Of a stretch of DNA of 18,939 bases, positions 1 through 7,192 are shown piece after piece. Below the pieces are notes generated by a model. That model saw only the letters and a program-made list of their open reading frames with translations, was not told the origin of the DNA and ran no database searches. Position numbers and translations under genes: made by a program. Source of the DNA: JAHDWY01 sp964632865 (GTDB taxonomy: Bacteria > Hydrogenedentota > Hydrogenedentia > Hydrogenedentales > SLHB01); assembly GCA_964632865.1 (NCBI GenBank), contig CAZWDH010000120.1:1-18939 (forward strand), in the 5' to 3' direction. Each line of letters opens with the position of its first letter. The first letter of the stretch is position 1.

Positions 1-20
1 CACGAAGTGTTGTGCGTTTT

Positions 21-48
21 TCCCCCTTTGAAGGGGGATCAAGGGGGA
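21..48. repeat. C5/G5 palindromic intergenic repeat
   Basis: TCCCCCTT at 21-28 is the exact reverse complement of AAGGGGGA at 31-38, and the second arm is repeated at 41-48 (GGGGGATCAAGGGGGA). Either copy can pair with the first arm. This type of sequence is common between genes in many bacteria as a dispersed palindrome. It may belong to the 3' side of whatever lies upstream of the window. No protein-coding signal is seen in 1-190 apart from the promoter of the next gene. Confidence 0.5.
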
Positions 49-160
49 TGTTCTTTGGGCTCTTCTTCGAGCCAGCAGTTACATAGATGGGCACTGACCA
101 GAACGTGTTCGCTTGAAAGAGGCGGCGTATCGCCGCGGCCGTGCGTCGAGCGATTCGTTT

Positions 161-169
161 TGCTACAAT
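161..169 (+). promoter_or_regulatory. extended -10 promoter of the sigma-54 activator gene
   Basis: TGCTACAAT gives an extended -10 (TGn) joined to a TACAAT hexamer at 164-169. No good -35 hexamer lies 16-18 bp upstream. It sits 29 bp before the ATG at 198, and the same TACAAT hexamer recurs before three other genes in the window. Confidence 0.45.
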
Positions 170-197
170 AGAAATAGATTAGTTTTGAGGTGTTTCG

Positions 198-1565
198 ATG
201 CGAAACGAGAAGAAATCGACGGGGCCGCAAGTGCTGGTCGCCCATGGAGATGTCCCCTACGCGGCGACGCTGGCGCGGCATCTGGAGAGTCATGGCCATG
301 CCGTGGAGCAGTGCCATGACGCGAAAGGCGTGCTCCGGCTGGTTGGACGTAAAGTGTTTGATGTCATCGTCTTGGACTTAAGTCTCAGCCGCCAGGCCGA
401 TATGGAGTTGGTGTCGTTTATCCGGCGGAGCAGCGCCCGTTCCAGATTGATTCTGCTCTTCGAAATGACGAAGTTGGACCGGGCCTTGGAGGGCATCCGG
501 CAGGGGGCCTTTTTCTATCTGCCCGAGACGAGCGCCCCATCGGACGTGGCTCTGGTGGTCAACAAGGCCCTGCGCGACCTCTCCAGCGAAGACACCATCG
601 ACCAGTACGAACAGGGGTTCTTCGAGAACATGGTCGGCGCGTCGCCTGCCATGCGGCGCGTGCTGGAGATGGTGGCCAAGGTCGCACCAACGGACAGCAC
701 GGTGTTGCTCCTTGGCGAGAGCGGAACGGGGAAAGAGTTGCTCGCCAACGCCGTCCATCGCATGAGCCGCCGCCGCGACATGCCCTTTATCGCCATCAAC
801 TGCGCGGCCTTGCCGGAGCAATTGTTGGAGAGCGAGATGTTCGGGCACGTGAAGGGCGCGTTTACCGGCGCGGAATCGGACAAGCGCGGGCTCTTCGAGG
901 AAGCCGACGGCGGCACCATCTTCCTGGACGAAGTGGGCGACATGGCCCTTATCACGCAGGCCAAGCTGTTGCGCGTGCTCCAGAACGGCGACATCCGCCC
1001 CGTGGGTTCCACCAAGAGCATGCGGGTAGACGTGCGCGTCATCGCCGCGACAAACCGCGACCTCGAAAAGGCGGTGGCAGAGAACCAGTTCCGCGAAGAC
1101 CTGTACTTCCGCTTAAACGTGATTCAGGTCCGCGTGCCGCCCTTGCGGGATCGGATCGAGGCATTGCCCAATCTCGTGCGCCATTTCGTTGCCCGCTGCA
1201 ACGCGGAGTACGGCAAACACATCGCCCACGTGGACGAGGCCGCACAGGCCCTGTTGCGCAACTACCCCTACCCCGGCAACGTGCGCGAACTGGAAAGCAT
1301 CATCGCCCACGCCGTAATCATGGCCGACGACGACACCATCCGCGCCCAGGACCTGCCGGAGAACGTCCGTACCGGCGCGCGGCCCACGCTGGCCCTGCCG
1401 AACTACGTGGCGGAATCCATTCCCACTATCAGCGAGATGGAGGCGCAACTTATCCGCAGCGCCCTCGACCGCCTGGACGGCAATCAGACCGAGGCCGCAA
1501 AGAAGCTCGGCGTCTCCCGCTCCACGCTGTGGCGGAAGATGAAGGAGTACGGCATTGAGAAGTAA
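198..1565 (+). CDS. sigma-54-dependent NtrC-family transcriptional activator with degenerate receiver
   Basis: 455 aa with the three-domain NtrC layout: receiver-like domain at about 11-125, AAA+ domain at about 143-375, and a FIS-type helix-turn-helix at 428-453. The ATPase is intact: Walker A GESGTGKE at 173-180, the sigma-54 contact loop GAFTGA at 220-225, Walker B IFLDEVGD at 241-248, and arginines in FREDLYFRL at 298-306. The receiver keeps a plausible phospho-acceptor Asp60. However, the usual acidic pair reads His16-Gly17 (only Asp18 remains), the switch Thr position is Phe88, and the conserved Lys is Glu110. Control by normal phosphorelay is therefore doubtful. The start is supported by GAGG at 187-190, 7 nt before the ATG. 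No histidine kinase is adjacent. It is expected to open sigma-54 promoters after binding an upstream dyad; the target is not shown by context. Confidence 0.93.
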   Translation: MRNEKKSTGPQVLVAHGDVPYAATLARHLESHGHAVEQCHDAKGVLRLVGRKVFDVIVLDLSLSRQADMELVSFIRRSSARSRLILLFEMTKLDRALEGIRQGAFFYLPETSAPSDVALVVNKALRDLSSEDTIDQYEQGFFENMVGASPAMRRVLEMVAKVAPTDSTVLLLGESGTGKELLANAVHRMSRRRDMPFIAINCAALPEQLLESEMFGHVKGAFTGAESDKRGLFEEADGGTIFLDEVGDMALITQAKLLRVLQNGDIRPVGSTKSMRVDVRVIAATNRDLEKAVAENQFREDLYFRLNVIQVRVPPLRDRIEALPNLVRHFVARCNAEYGKHIAHVDEAAQALLRNYPYPGNVRELESIIAHAVIMADDDTIRAQDLPENVRTGARPTLALPNYVAESIPTISEMEAQLIRSALDRLDGNQTEAAKKLGVSRSTLWRKMKEYGIEK

Positions 1566-1587
1566 TCCGGATCGGATGTACCCCGGC

Positions 1588-1680
1588 CTAGATAAGCACG
1601 CGCCCGTAGCCAGGCGTCAACAGGCTGAGAAGAATCAGGAACAGACGGTACAGGATCTGAAACGGATTGAACGACGGCAT
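1588..1680 (-). CDS. candidate 30-aa hydrophobic microprotein
   Basis: A 30-codon reading frame starts at ATG 1680, preceded by a perfect AAGGAGG (1686-1692) at 5-nt spacing, one of the best ribosome sites in the window. The peptide starts MPSFNPFQ. Its middle, at about residues 9-24, is Leu/Ile/Phe-rich with one Arg (ILYRLFLILLSLL) and could span or lie on a membrane. The tail is short and basic (GYGRVLI). The frame stays open upstream to ATG 1770 (60 aa), but the extension has a poor ribosome site and low-complexity Arg-rich sequence, so the short form is preferred. It is convergent with the sigma-54 regulator, with 22 bp between stops. The family is not recognised. It could be a small membrane peptide or toxin, or a chance ORF. 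Confidence 0.45.
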   Translation of the reverse strand: MPSFNPFQILYRLFLILLSLLTPGYGRVLI

Positions 1681-1795
1681 GATAGCCTCCTTCCCTTCGA
1701 TGGTGGGCATGCTTAGCGCATAGAAATTCTGCACCAGTGCGCGGCTGCGCCGGAAACCCCTGCGTTCCATTCACACAGACCGCCTTGCGGAAACT

Positions 1796-1826
1796 ACTAT
1801 ACCCGATTTGATCCCGCCACTCTCAA
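1796..1826 (-). promoter_or_regulatory. possible promoter for the microprotein
   Basis: On the minus strand TTGAGA (1821-1826) and TATAGT (1796-1801) are separated by 19 bp, slightly longer than ideal. Transcription would start near 1789. That leaves a leader of about 108 nt before the 30-aa ORF, or about 19 nt before the in-frame upstream ATG at 1770. Confidence 0.25.
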
Positions 1827-1872
1827 GCGAACAGTTTCTGCGAAAGGGTTGACAATGCTGTCCTCGGAAAGA

Positions 1873-1900
1873 CTTGAGAAGGGAGAAGGGACACCTCAAG
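1873..1900 (-). terminator. weak stem-loop downstream of the membrane-protein gene
   Basis: CTTGAG (1873-1878) and CTCAAG (1895-1900) form a 6-bp stem around a 16-nt loop, 25 nt after the stop of the minus-strand membrane-protein gene. On that strand it is followed by a T-rich TCTTTCC. It is a weak candidate terminator only. Confidence 0.2.
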
Positions 1901-1925
1901 CTACAGTACCGGCGGATCGGAAGGT

Positions 1926-2525
1926 TCACATGGTAACGCGGAGATAACAGATAATGGCGCCCGGAACGAACACGAGTAACGGCAGCGCTCCGACAGCGCC
2001 AGCCAACCACTGCACCGGGTTCCGGAGGGTCGTCGTGCGTGCCGCCCAAAGCCAGAAGCCGCTACAGGCAATCCCTCCAGCGATAATCGCCATCCACGTA
2101 GAAGCTATAGGTTCCGGCAAACCTTCCCGCGGCGTTTGTAGAGAGACCTTTTCGGACGCGGCATAGATCAACCACGCGTCCATGAATTTTCCGGATTCAG
2201 TTTCATACTCGGCCCAAAGCGTAAGCCACACGCGCGGCTCGAGCCGGAAACCGCGGTAGGATTGGGAGGGATCGTCGGCATCGGGATAGTCGTTGATCAT
2301 CTCGCCGAGGCAATCGGAGAGGAGACCTTCTAATTCCGCGACAGAAGTCGGCGGGGCCTCGTTGACGACTTGCGCGACGTCCTCGGCTAGACGAATCCTT
2401 TGGTAGTCCTCCCAAGTGTTTACACCCATCAGGACGATGCACACCGCGTACACGACCGGCACCAGCCAACGGATGAGAGTAAGCGATAGTGTCTGCGGAG
2501 ACGTGTGACTATTAATGCGGCTCAT
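1926..2525 (-). CDS. hypothetical three-helix membrane protein
   Basis: 199 aa, family not recognised. One membrane helix is predicted near the N-terminus (about 17-36). A soluble domain of about 100 residues follows, with an acidic stretch at 78-86 (NDYPDADDP). Two more helices lie at about 143-161 and 171-195, and the protein ends a few residues after the last helix. The ATG at 2525 lies inside the stop of the upstream HicB-like gene (ATGA, 4-nt overlap). No purine-rich ribosome site precedes it; the upstream bases are CCCCTCC. Translation therefore most likely depends on coupling to the hicB-like gene. The central domain may face the periplasm or the cytoplasm; topology cannot be decided from the sequence. 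Confidence 0.75.
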   Translation of the reverse strand: MSRINSHTSPQTLSLTLIRWLVPVVYAVCIVLMGVNTWEDYQRIRLAEDVAQVVNEAPPTSVAELEGLLSDCLGEMINDYPDADDPSQSYRGFRLEPRVWLTLWAEYETESGKFMDAWLIYAASEKVSLQTPREGLPEPIASTWMAIIAGGIACSGFWLWAARTTTLRNPVQWLAGAVGALPLLVFVPGAIICYLRVTM

Positions 2526-2770
2526 ACGCCGGAGGGGGCTGCGACTCGAACTTCGGCCACTTGGACTTTCGCGGCGGACTGCTCCTCTGGTATGGGTTGA
2601 CCGTCTGCGGCCAAGGCTTCAAGCCAAAGCGCGATGGCATCCTGTGCCATTGCGAGCGCGTCGTCGAAGGAGTCGCCCTGGGTAACGCAACCTGGCAACG
2701 CCGGAACCGACACGTTGAACCCACCCTCTTCAGCGGGCTCCATGACTATGGTGTATGTGAGTTCTTTCAT
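2522..2770 (-). CDS. HicB-like antitoxin-family protein (orphan)
   Basis: 82 aa matching the short HicB/UPF0150 fold (partial RNase H-like). The N-terminal strand TYTIVMEP is followed by EGGFNVSVPALPGCVTQGDS at 15-34, where the family signature is G..v.vP.lPGC.t.Gd. A helix with DDALAMAQDAI (36-46) follows, then ALAADGQPIPEE. In complete modules HicB neutralises the HicA mRNA interferase and often autorepresses through an extra DNA-binding segment. Here there is no such C-terminal segment, and no HicA-like ORF fits in the 139 bp upstream or in the overlapping downstream gene. GAGG lies 10 nt before the ATG. The protein is likely a solitary HicB-fold protein whose partner is lost or unrelated. 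Confidence 0.8.
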   Translation of the reverse strand: MKELTYTIVMEPAEEGGFNVSVPALPGCVTQGDSFDDALAMAQDAIALWLEALAADGQPIPEEQSAAKVQVAEVRVAAPSGV

Positions 2771-2799
2771 GGCGTTAGGCCTCTATTCGCGGCATTGTC

Positions 2800-2805
2800 A
2801 GTATA
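2800..2805 (-). promoter_or_regulatory. -10 element of the hicB-like operon
   Basis: TATACT on the minus strand lies 30 bp before the ATG at 2770. No convincing -35 hexamer is seen. The palindromic CACGTG at 2822-2827 is a few bases upstream. Confidence 0.3.
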
Positions 2806-2836
2806 CCACGAGTATTCACACCACGTGACGTAAGGT

Positions 2837-2850
2837 CCCGCCTTCGCGGG
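2837..2850. terminator. short GC-rich hairpin after the sialidase-like gene
   Basis: CCCGC (2837-2841) and GCGGG (2846-2850) form a 5-bp stem with a 4-nt CTTC loop, 60 nt downstream of the minus-strand sialidase-like stop. No T-run follows, so it may be an mRNA 3'-end structure rather than an intrinsic terminator. Confidence 0.25.
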
Positions 2851-2909
2851 GGTGGCGAAAGGGCACTTAGGACAAAGGCGTCTCAGAGTTTTAGTGCCTC
2901 ACCCACGAG

Positions 2910-4088
2910 CTAAAACGCCGCCTGCCGCTCCGCGTTGCCGCTGGTGATCTCCGAAATGCTGTTTGGATCCCAGATAGTCGCGCCGATGTAGCGTTCGGGG
3001 CCGGTGGCCTGGTCGTTGATGTAGTAGGTCGTCACGACCTTACCGTCCGGGCGCACGATGCTGCGCACGTATCCGATGTCGCGGTCCGTGCCGTCGTCGC
3101 GCAGGACGATCTGCGGGCCCCAGGTCTTGCCGTTATCCTCGCTGAGGCGCGCGCGGATGCTGTACGGATACCCGCGGAACCCGTAGGTCAGGCAGAGCCG
3201 CCCGTCGGGCATTTGGTTCAGACTCGGCGGATTGCCTTCCCCGGCATACTCGACAGGGTTGTTCTCAAAGCTCCAGGACTTACCGTTGTCCAGGCTGCGC
3301 CATGCGGAGATCCAGCGGAAGGTGCCTTCCCGGCAGCGCAGGGTCGTGAACAACTCCGTATCCGAAATCCGCACGGTCGACGGCATGATGGCGAAACCTT
3401 CCGGCTCGGGACCGATGAAGGAAACGAGTTCCCAAGTCACGCCGCCGTCTTGCGTGCGTACGCATGCGGGGCGACCTTCGCGCCCGTTCTCTTTTGCGAC
3501 GGTGATGAAGAAGAAGGCGTCGTGCTTGCCGTTCACGATGTAGTCCGTGCGCGCCGCGGTGCCCGGGGTACCGAAGTCAGGCAACGCGTAAGGGCCGTTC
3601 CAAGTCTTGCCGCGGTCGTAGGAATACTCGAAGCGCGACAAGCCGCCGTGGTAGTCCTCCATGCGGAACGTCAGCGCGAAGTCGGGATGGGTGAAGTCCA
3701 TGGGTTCTTTCAGATCGGTGACGGGCGGCAGTTCCAGTCCCGGCGTTTCCGTCCCGTGTAGAGCAACCCCGCGCGGAATCAGCGATCCCTGTTCCGCGGG
3801 GTGTTCATGGGTCCACGTCTTCCCGCCGTCCTTGCTGCGTGCCAGCCAGAACTCTTCCGGTTTCTCGCGGTCGATGTGATGCATCGTCGGACCGAGGTCC
3901 TTGTGATACCCGCGGCTGTATCCGACCAGGATCTCGTCGCCCCAGTTCCAGATGCCGTAATTCGCCGGCCAGCCGCCAAAACGACCTGGCTCGTAATAGA
4001 CCTTCACGTGTTCCGCGTCGTCCGCCCGGTACATGGGTTCGCCCGGCAACGCCCCCAACGTGGCCATCGTAATCAGTGTCATGATCAT
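2910..4088 (-). CDS. BNR/Asp-box sialidase-like glycoside hydrolase
   Basis: 392 aa, sialidase-type six-bladed beta-propeller. Five Asp-boxes of the form S/T-x-D-x-G-x-T/S-W are visible at 85-92, 156-163, 212-219, 265-272 and 316-323. Further propeller-typical patches are TYGFRGYPYSIRARL (301-315) and RPDGKVVTTYYIND (346-359). Bacterial exo-sialidases carry an N-terminal F/YRIP motif contributing an arginine; I do not see it here, so sialic acid specificity is uncertain. The N-terminus (MIMTLITMATLGALPG) is hydrophobic but has no positive charge, so secretion is plausible but weakly supported. GAGG lies 7 nt before ATG 4088, and a good promoter lies just upstream. It is the first of several glycan- or polymer-degrading genes in the 3-9.5 kb block. 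Confidence 0.85.
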   Translation of the reverse strand: MIMTLITMATLGALPGEPMYRADDAEHVKVYYEPGRFGGWPANYGIWNWGDEILVGYSRGYHKDLGPTMHHIDREKPEEFWLARSKDGGKTWTHEHPAEQGSLIPRGVALHGTETPGLELPPVTDLKEPMDFTHPDFALTFRMEDYHGGLSRFEYSYDRGKTWNGPYALPDFGTPGTAARTDYIVNGKHDAFFFITVAKENGREGRPACVRTQDGGVTWELVSFIGPEPEGFAIMPSTVRISDTELFTTLRCREGTFRWISAWRSLDNGKSWSFENNPVEYAGEGNPPSLNQMPDGRLCLTYGFRGYPYSIRARLSEDNGKTWGPQIVLRDDGTDRDIGYVRSIVRPDGKVVTTYYINDQATGPERYIGATIWDPNSISEITSGNAERQAAF

Positions 4089-4155
4089 GATCTGTCCTCA
4101 ATCCATGGAATAGCTGTGTCTTCTGTCCGCGACATTTCTGCGATCAGCCGGTGCG

Positions 4156-4184
4156 ATTGTAAAGGGTGGCGGCGGACCCGTCAA
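4156..4184 (-). promoter_or_regulatory. sigma-70-type promoter of the sialidase-like gene
   Basis: On the minus strand TTGACG (4179-4184), a 17-bp spacer and TACAAT (4156-4161) form a near-consensus promoter. The predicted start is near 4149, giving a leader of about 60 nt before ATG 4088. This is the best sigma-70-type promoter in the window. Confidence 0.6.
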
Positions 4185-4356
4185 CGGAGTGCCAAGCGCA
4201 GGTGCTGCAATGACCTTTCAAACATCATTGGAAACCAATAGCGATGCCTTGTAGAGTATGAAACCAGTATTGAGGCCAACATAAGCGTTTCTTATTGACA
4301 TGATGTCGTTGCATGCGGTGAGGTCGCTTCATCTGCATGTGGAAGGAGATAGGCTT

Positions 4357-4827
4357 ATGCCGACAAGGATGTCTAAGTACTCAACCGTGCCCGTGGTTGC
4401 GCTCACCACAATCGTTCTTTCTGGGTGCATCGGCGTCGGCGATCGGGTAAAGTACGTTCCACCGCTGCAGCTGGAGGGGCGGTTGGTCGATCATTTGGGA
4501 GAGCCTGTTGCCAATGCGAAACTGCGCGTTCGTCGCTACCTGCGCAGTGAAGTGGACGCGAAGAACGCACCGCGGTATCTGCAAGAGCATCCCAACGCGC
4601 CGCACCAATCGGAGGCAACGGTCACCACGCTGGCCGACGGGAGTTTCAAGGTGGACTTGGAGCGGGGGCAAGTGTGGCAGGCCATTGCAATCGTGGGAAT
4701 CATCCCTNNNNNNNNNNCCCACCCCGAATACCGAAACATTGTGTACGAATCGACGTGGTCGAAGGTGGAAATGACACGTTCATCATCGCGGGTGGGTCCC
4801 GCAGCGGCAGAGTTTATCGGCGGATAG
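4357..4827 (+). CDS. lipoprotein, reading frame interrupted by an assembly gap
   Basis: The start at ATG 4357 is supported by AAGGAG (4343-4348) with 8-nt spacing; the frame is open further upstream but without a ribosome site. The N-terminus is a lipoprotein signal: Arg4 and Lys7, a hydrophobic stretch at 10-22, and lipobox LSGC with Cys24. After it comes a carboxypeptidase-regulatory/transthyretin-like beta domain: LEGRLVDHLGEPVANAKLRV, then ADGSFKVDLERG. That pattern is typical of envelope lipoproteins that bind or decorate. Ten Ns at 4708-4717 break the gene after codon 117. As assembled the frame stops at 4827. A different frame is open from the gap to 4970 and continues the beta-rich character, so the assembled 3' end is probably wrong. 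Function unknown. Confidence 0.6.
   Translation: MPTRMSKYSTVPVVALTTIVLSGCIGVGDRVKYVPPLQLEGRLVDHLGEPVANAKLRVRRYLRSEVDAKNAPRYLQEHPNAPHQSEATVTTLADGSFKVDLERGQVWQAIAIVGIIPXXXXHPEYRNIVYESTWSKVEMTRSSSRVGPAAAEFIGG
4708..4717. other. assembly gap (10 N)
   Basis: Ten consecutive Ns, the usual scaffold placeholder; true length unknown. It falls inside the lipoprotein gene, so reading frames on its two sides need not match. Confidence 0.98.
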
Positions 4828-5176
4828 CCGCTTCGGATGAAACCGCTGAGTACGTCGCACTAGACAACGAACAAACAGGCCTTGAAATCAGGCGCAGCAA
4901 AGAACTGGAAGAGATCGTCGTGACGCTCATAGTGGAGACACCCGCCGACGCGATGAAGTCAGAATCGTAACGTGTCCTCCACCTCCACCACTTCCGGCTT
5001 ATCGGCTGGCGCAACGGTGGCTCCGGGATGAGGGCTCGCCACAATTCGTCTACTCGCTTTGGTTCGCTCAAGTTCAGCGGACGGTGTACCAGGTTCGGCG
5101 AGAAGTCTCAATGACGCTCGTCGAAGTTGCTCCCGTAGGAGAAAAGATCGTCCGTTCCGTAGAAGTCGCCCTGTGA
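4828..5176 (+). pseudogene. displaced C-terminal part of the lipoprotein gene
   Basis: Two successive open stretches look like the rest of the interrupted gene. The first shares the phase of position 4719 and runs to a stop at 4968-4970. It includes ASDETAEYVALDNEQTGLEI and EEIVVTLIVETP. The second is one frame over, open from 4886 to TGA 5174-5176. It contains DEVRIVTCPPPPPLPAYRLA, then FVYSLWFAQVQRTVYQVRRE and VEVAPVGEKIVRSVEVAL. It has protein-like composition but no ATG/GTG/TTG with a ribosome site at a sensible place. Its stop ends exactly one base before the stop codon of the convergent gene at 5177, as expected for a real gene end. A frameshift near 4950, real or a sequencing error close to the gap, would join the two. 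Confidence 0.45.
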
Positions 5177-6874
5177 CTATTCAGCCAGAGGAGCCCTATC
5201 CTGAAGGCTTTCCGCCGCTTCGTCGTAGATTCCGAGGAGCCGATTGCGATCCGCGTCCGAGCTGAAATCCCCTTCCTCCGCGACGAACGCGCGGCTGCCG
5301 CGAACCTCGTCCAGCAGCGACGCAACGGCCTCAGGCAGCAGCGTACCATGTCCATTGACGGTGACATAGATCGGGCTTGAATGGGCGAAGTACGGCTTGC
5401 CGTATTCGTTGTACCCCACGCCGGAAGTCTCGGGCTTGTCGTAGTTCGCCGTGAAGGGCGTTGCGCGGACCGCGTACCAGGACGCTACGTCCACCGGCAG
5501 CGTCTGTCGAAACTCGGCAATGTACCGTCCATCGCGCCAGACGGCATTCGCGCGGCCGACAACGTGTCCATTGCGAACGAGTTCGAGGTCGTTGAAATCG
5601 CCCCGGCAGACAATGGACGCGGACACGTCCAGCGTGTCTCCGGGTGCGGCGTCGATGCTCGAACCAATCGGTTGGCCGTTCACCGTGAATGCGATCATCG
5701 GGCCGTTGGTGATGAACGATTTCCCTCCGCGTAACGCCTCCAACCAGCGCTCCTTGGTGAGCGGTTCATCGACCTGCACGTAGGCCATGGCCATGTCCCG
5801 GAAAAACCAATCCGTACCCGTGGCGAGCGGCACGCGCAACCCCGCGTTGAGATAGCGGTAGATGGCGGATTCATAGGTGCCCTTGCTGCCCTGGTCGAAG
5901 ATCATCTGCACGTCGACCAATCCGGCAAACCAACTCGGGATATCCTCGAATCCCTGGGTGCCGTGGCACCAGAGGACTGTTGCGTCTTGCTTCCGCGCGC
6001 GGATTATCCCGTCGCGCAACGGCTGATCGTCATTCGACGAACGAGTGATGGCATATCCCAGGCTCGCCGGCAGAATCAGCTCCTTGAGATCGAGGAACAT
6101 GACATGCCCGTAGCCTTCGCTGTTCTTGACGAAATTGTGGCGATACTCCTCGCCATAGGCGAAAAGGACACCGCTACGCTTTGTGAAACGCGCAAGATCA
6201 TCTGCTGTAAACGTGTTGGAGATGTACTCCAGGTCCGCTTCCGCCCGTTCGAGGTAGGAGAGGAATACGACGTCAAATCCATCCGCGGCCGCTGTTTCGC
6301 AGGCGTAGCGCTCGGCCTCATCCGGCGTCATCTTTTGTAGATGGATGTGCGCGTTTCCGCTTTGCCACGGATACGCTTCGTCGATCAACGGTTCAATCCG
6401 TCCTTCCAGGCCCGACTCCGGCTTCCCGCGCAAGTCGATGGTCTCCGAAAACCATTTCGAGTTCGGCCCGCGAATGGCTTCGATCGTGAGAACCGACCGG
6501 GGAACGCGTACGACAACCTTCCCGGGGACAATCGACCAACTGTCCGCGTGAGCGAACGAGGAAGCTCCGACACTGTGCGGCGACAACGCCTCGGCCCGCG
6601 ATAGCAGGTTCGGCAACTCGATACGGCGCCCGCCCTCTGTGAAGATGCGCACCAGCACGGCCACCGGTTTCCCCGAAACGGCATCCTGAAAACCAAGACG
6701 CAGCGCACAGTGGTCCTCGGAGACCGGAACGGCATCGGCTTGAAGGTCCAGCGCCGAACCGTTCGCAACGGTAAGAGGTGCGCGCAGATTCGGGAGGGTA
6801 CTGGAATAATCGTGCGTCCATGCTGCGGGAGCGACACATAGCAGCAAGACCGTGATGAACAATTGGCGAATCAT
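5177..6874 (-). CDS. secreted CehA/McbA-family metallohydrolase (PHP-like)
   Basis: 565 aa from ATG 6874. The longer frame upstream to 7090 is rejected because GGGGGA lies just before 6874 and residues 1-20 form a signal peptide (MIRQLFITVLLLCVAPAAWT). An N-terminal beta domain (about 25-165) is followed by a PHP-like domain. There GNAHIHLQ (173-180) carries His176 and His178, YGEE is at 240-243, His257 is in GYGHVMF, His304 is in WCHG, and Asp355 is in GTDWFF. GKSFITNGPMIAFTVNGQ (384-401) is the characteristic end of this family, followed by a beta-sandwich tail. Known members include the carbaryl hydrolase CehA, but most members have unknown substrates. The first motif has Asn174 where the family usually has Asp (GDLHxH). 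It is transcribed away from the aldolase gene. Confidence 0.85.
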   Translation of the reverse strand: MIRQLFITVLLLCVAPAAWTHDYSSTLPNLRAPLTVANGSALDLQADAVPVSEDHCALRLGFQDAVSGKPVAVLVRIFTEGGRRIELPNLLSRAEALSPHSVGASSFAHADSWSIVPGKVVVRVPRSVLTIEAIRGPNSKWFSETIDLRGKPESGLEGRIEPLIDEAYPWQSGNAHIHLQKMTPDEAERYACETAAADGFDVVFLSYLERAEADLEYISNTFTADDLARFTKRSGVLFAYGEEYRHNFVKNSEGYGHVMFLDLKELILPASLGYAITRSSNDDQPLRDGIIRARKQDATVLWCHGTQGFEDIPSWFAGLVDVQMIFDQGSKGTYESAIYRYLNAGLRVPLATGTDWFFRDMAMAYVQVDEPLTKERWLEALRGGKSFITNGPMIAFTVNGQPIGSSIDAAPGDTLDVSASIVCRGDFNDLELVRNGHVVGRANAVWRDGRYIAEFRQTLPVDVASWYAVRATPFTANYDKPETSGVGYNEYGKPYFAHSSPIYVTVNGHGTLLPEAVASLLDEVRGSRAFVAEEGDFSSDADRNRLLGIYDEAAESLQDRAPLAE

Positions 6875-7192
6875 CCGATTCCCCCATTGGTTGTGCAAAT
6901 CGAAACAGCCAACGACAAAATTTGCCTGCCGCAACGCGACAGAATAGGTCATGCCGGCGCGGCGTTGACAGCGGCATTCTACCGCGTGGGCACCAGATTC
7001 CACTAATCCGCACGACACAATCAGCATGCGACAAATCGCCAGACGTTTCGCCAGACTGGGGACGCTGGGGCGGCCGCGCGATGAATCCAATCAGTCGGAA
7101 GCGTCCACTCTGCATGAACCCCGTAGATGCGGCCCCGCCTGAAATGATCTACAATGCGACCCTCAATCAACCAGGAAGGAGCTCGACCCATC
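6875..7192. other. divergent intergenic region
   Basis: 318 bp between the metallohydrolase and aldolase starts. Apart from the ribosome sites and the TACAAT element at 7150-7155, I see no gene. A TAGAAT hexamer on the minus strand (6976-6981) is a possible -10 for the metallohydrolase but has no partner -35. Frames crossing the region are Arg/Pro-rich and not protein-like. Confidence 0.5.
7150..7155 (+). promoter_or_regulatory. -10 element of the aldolase gene
   Basis: TACAAT lies 37 bp before ATG 7193 with no clear -35. It overlaps the alternative ATG at 7154, which argues that the longer ORF start is not used. Confidence 0.35.

Noticed and set aside
3213..3761. 182-codon plus-strand ORF opposite the sialidase-like gene
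   Set aside because: Antisense shadow of a gene with five clear Asp-boxes; Arg/Gly/Val-rich composition typical of shadows.
4295..4300. TTGACA as a -35 for the lipoprotein gene
   Set aside because: No usable -10 hexamer lies 16-18 bp downstream.
6875..7090. 72-residue N-terminal extension of the CehA/McbA-like gene
   Set aside because: A signal peptide and ribosome site mark ATG 6874; an exported protein would not carry the Arg/Cys-rich extension.
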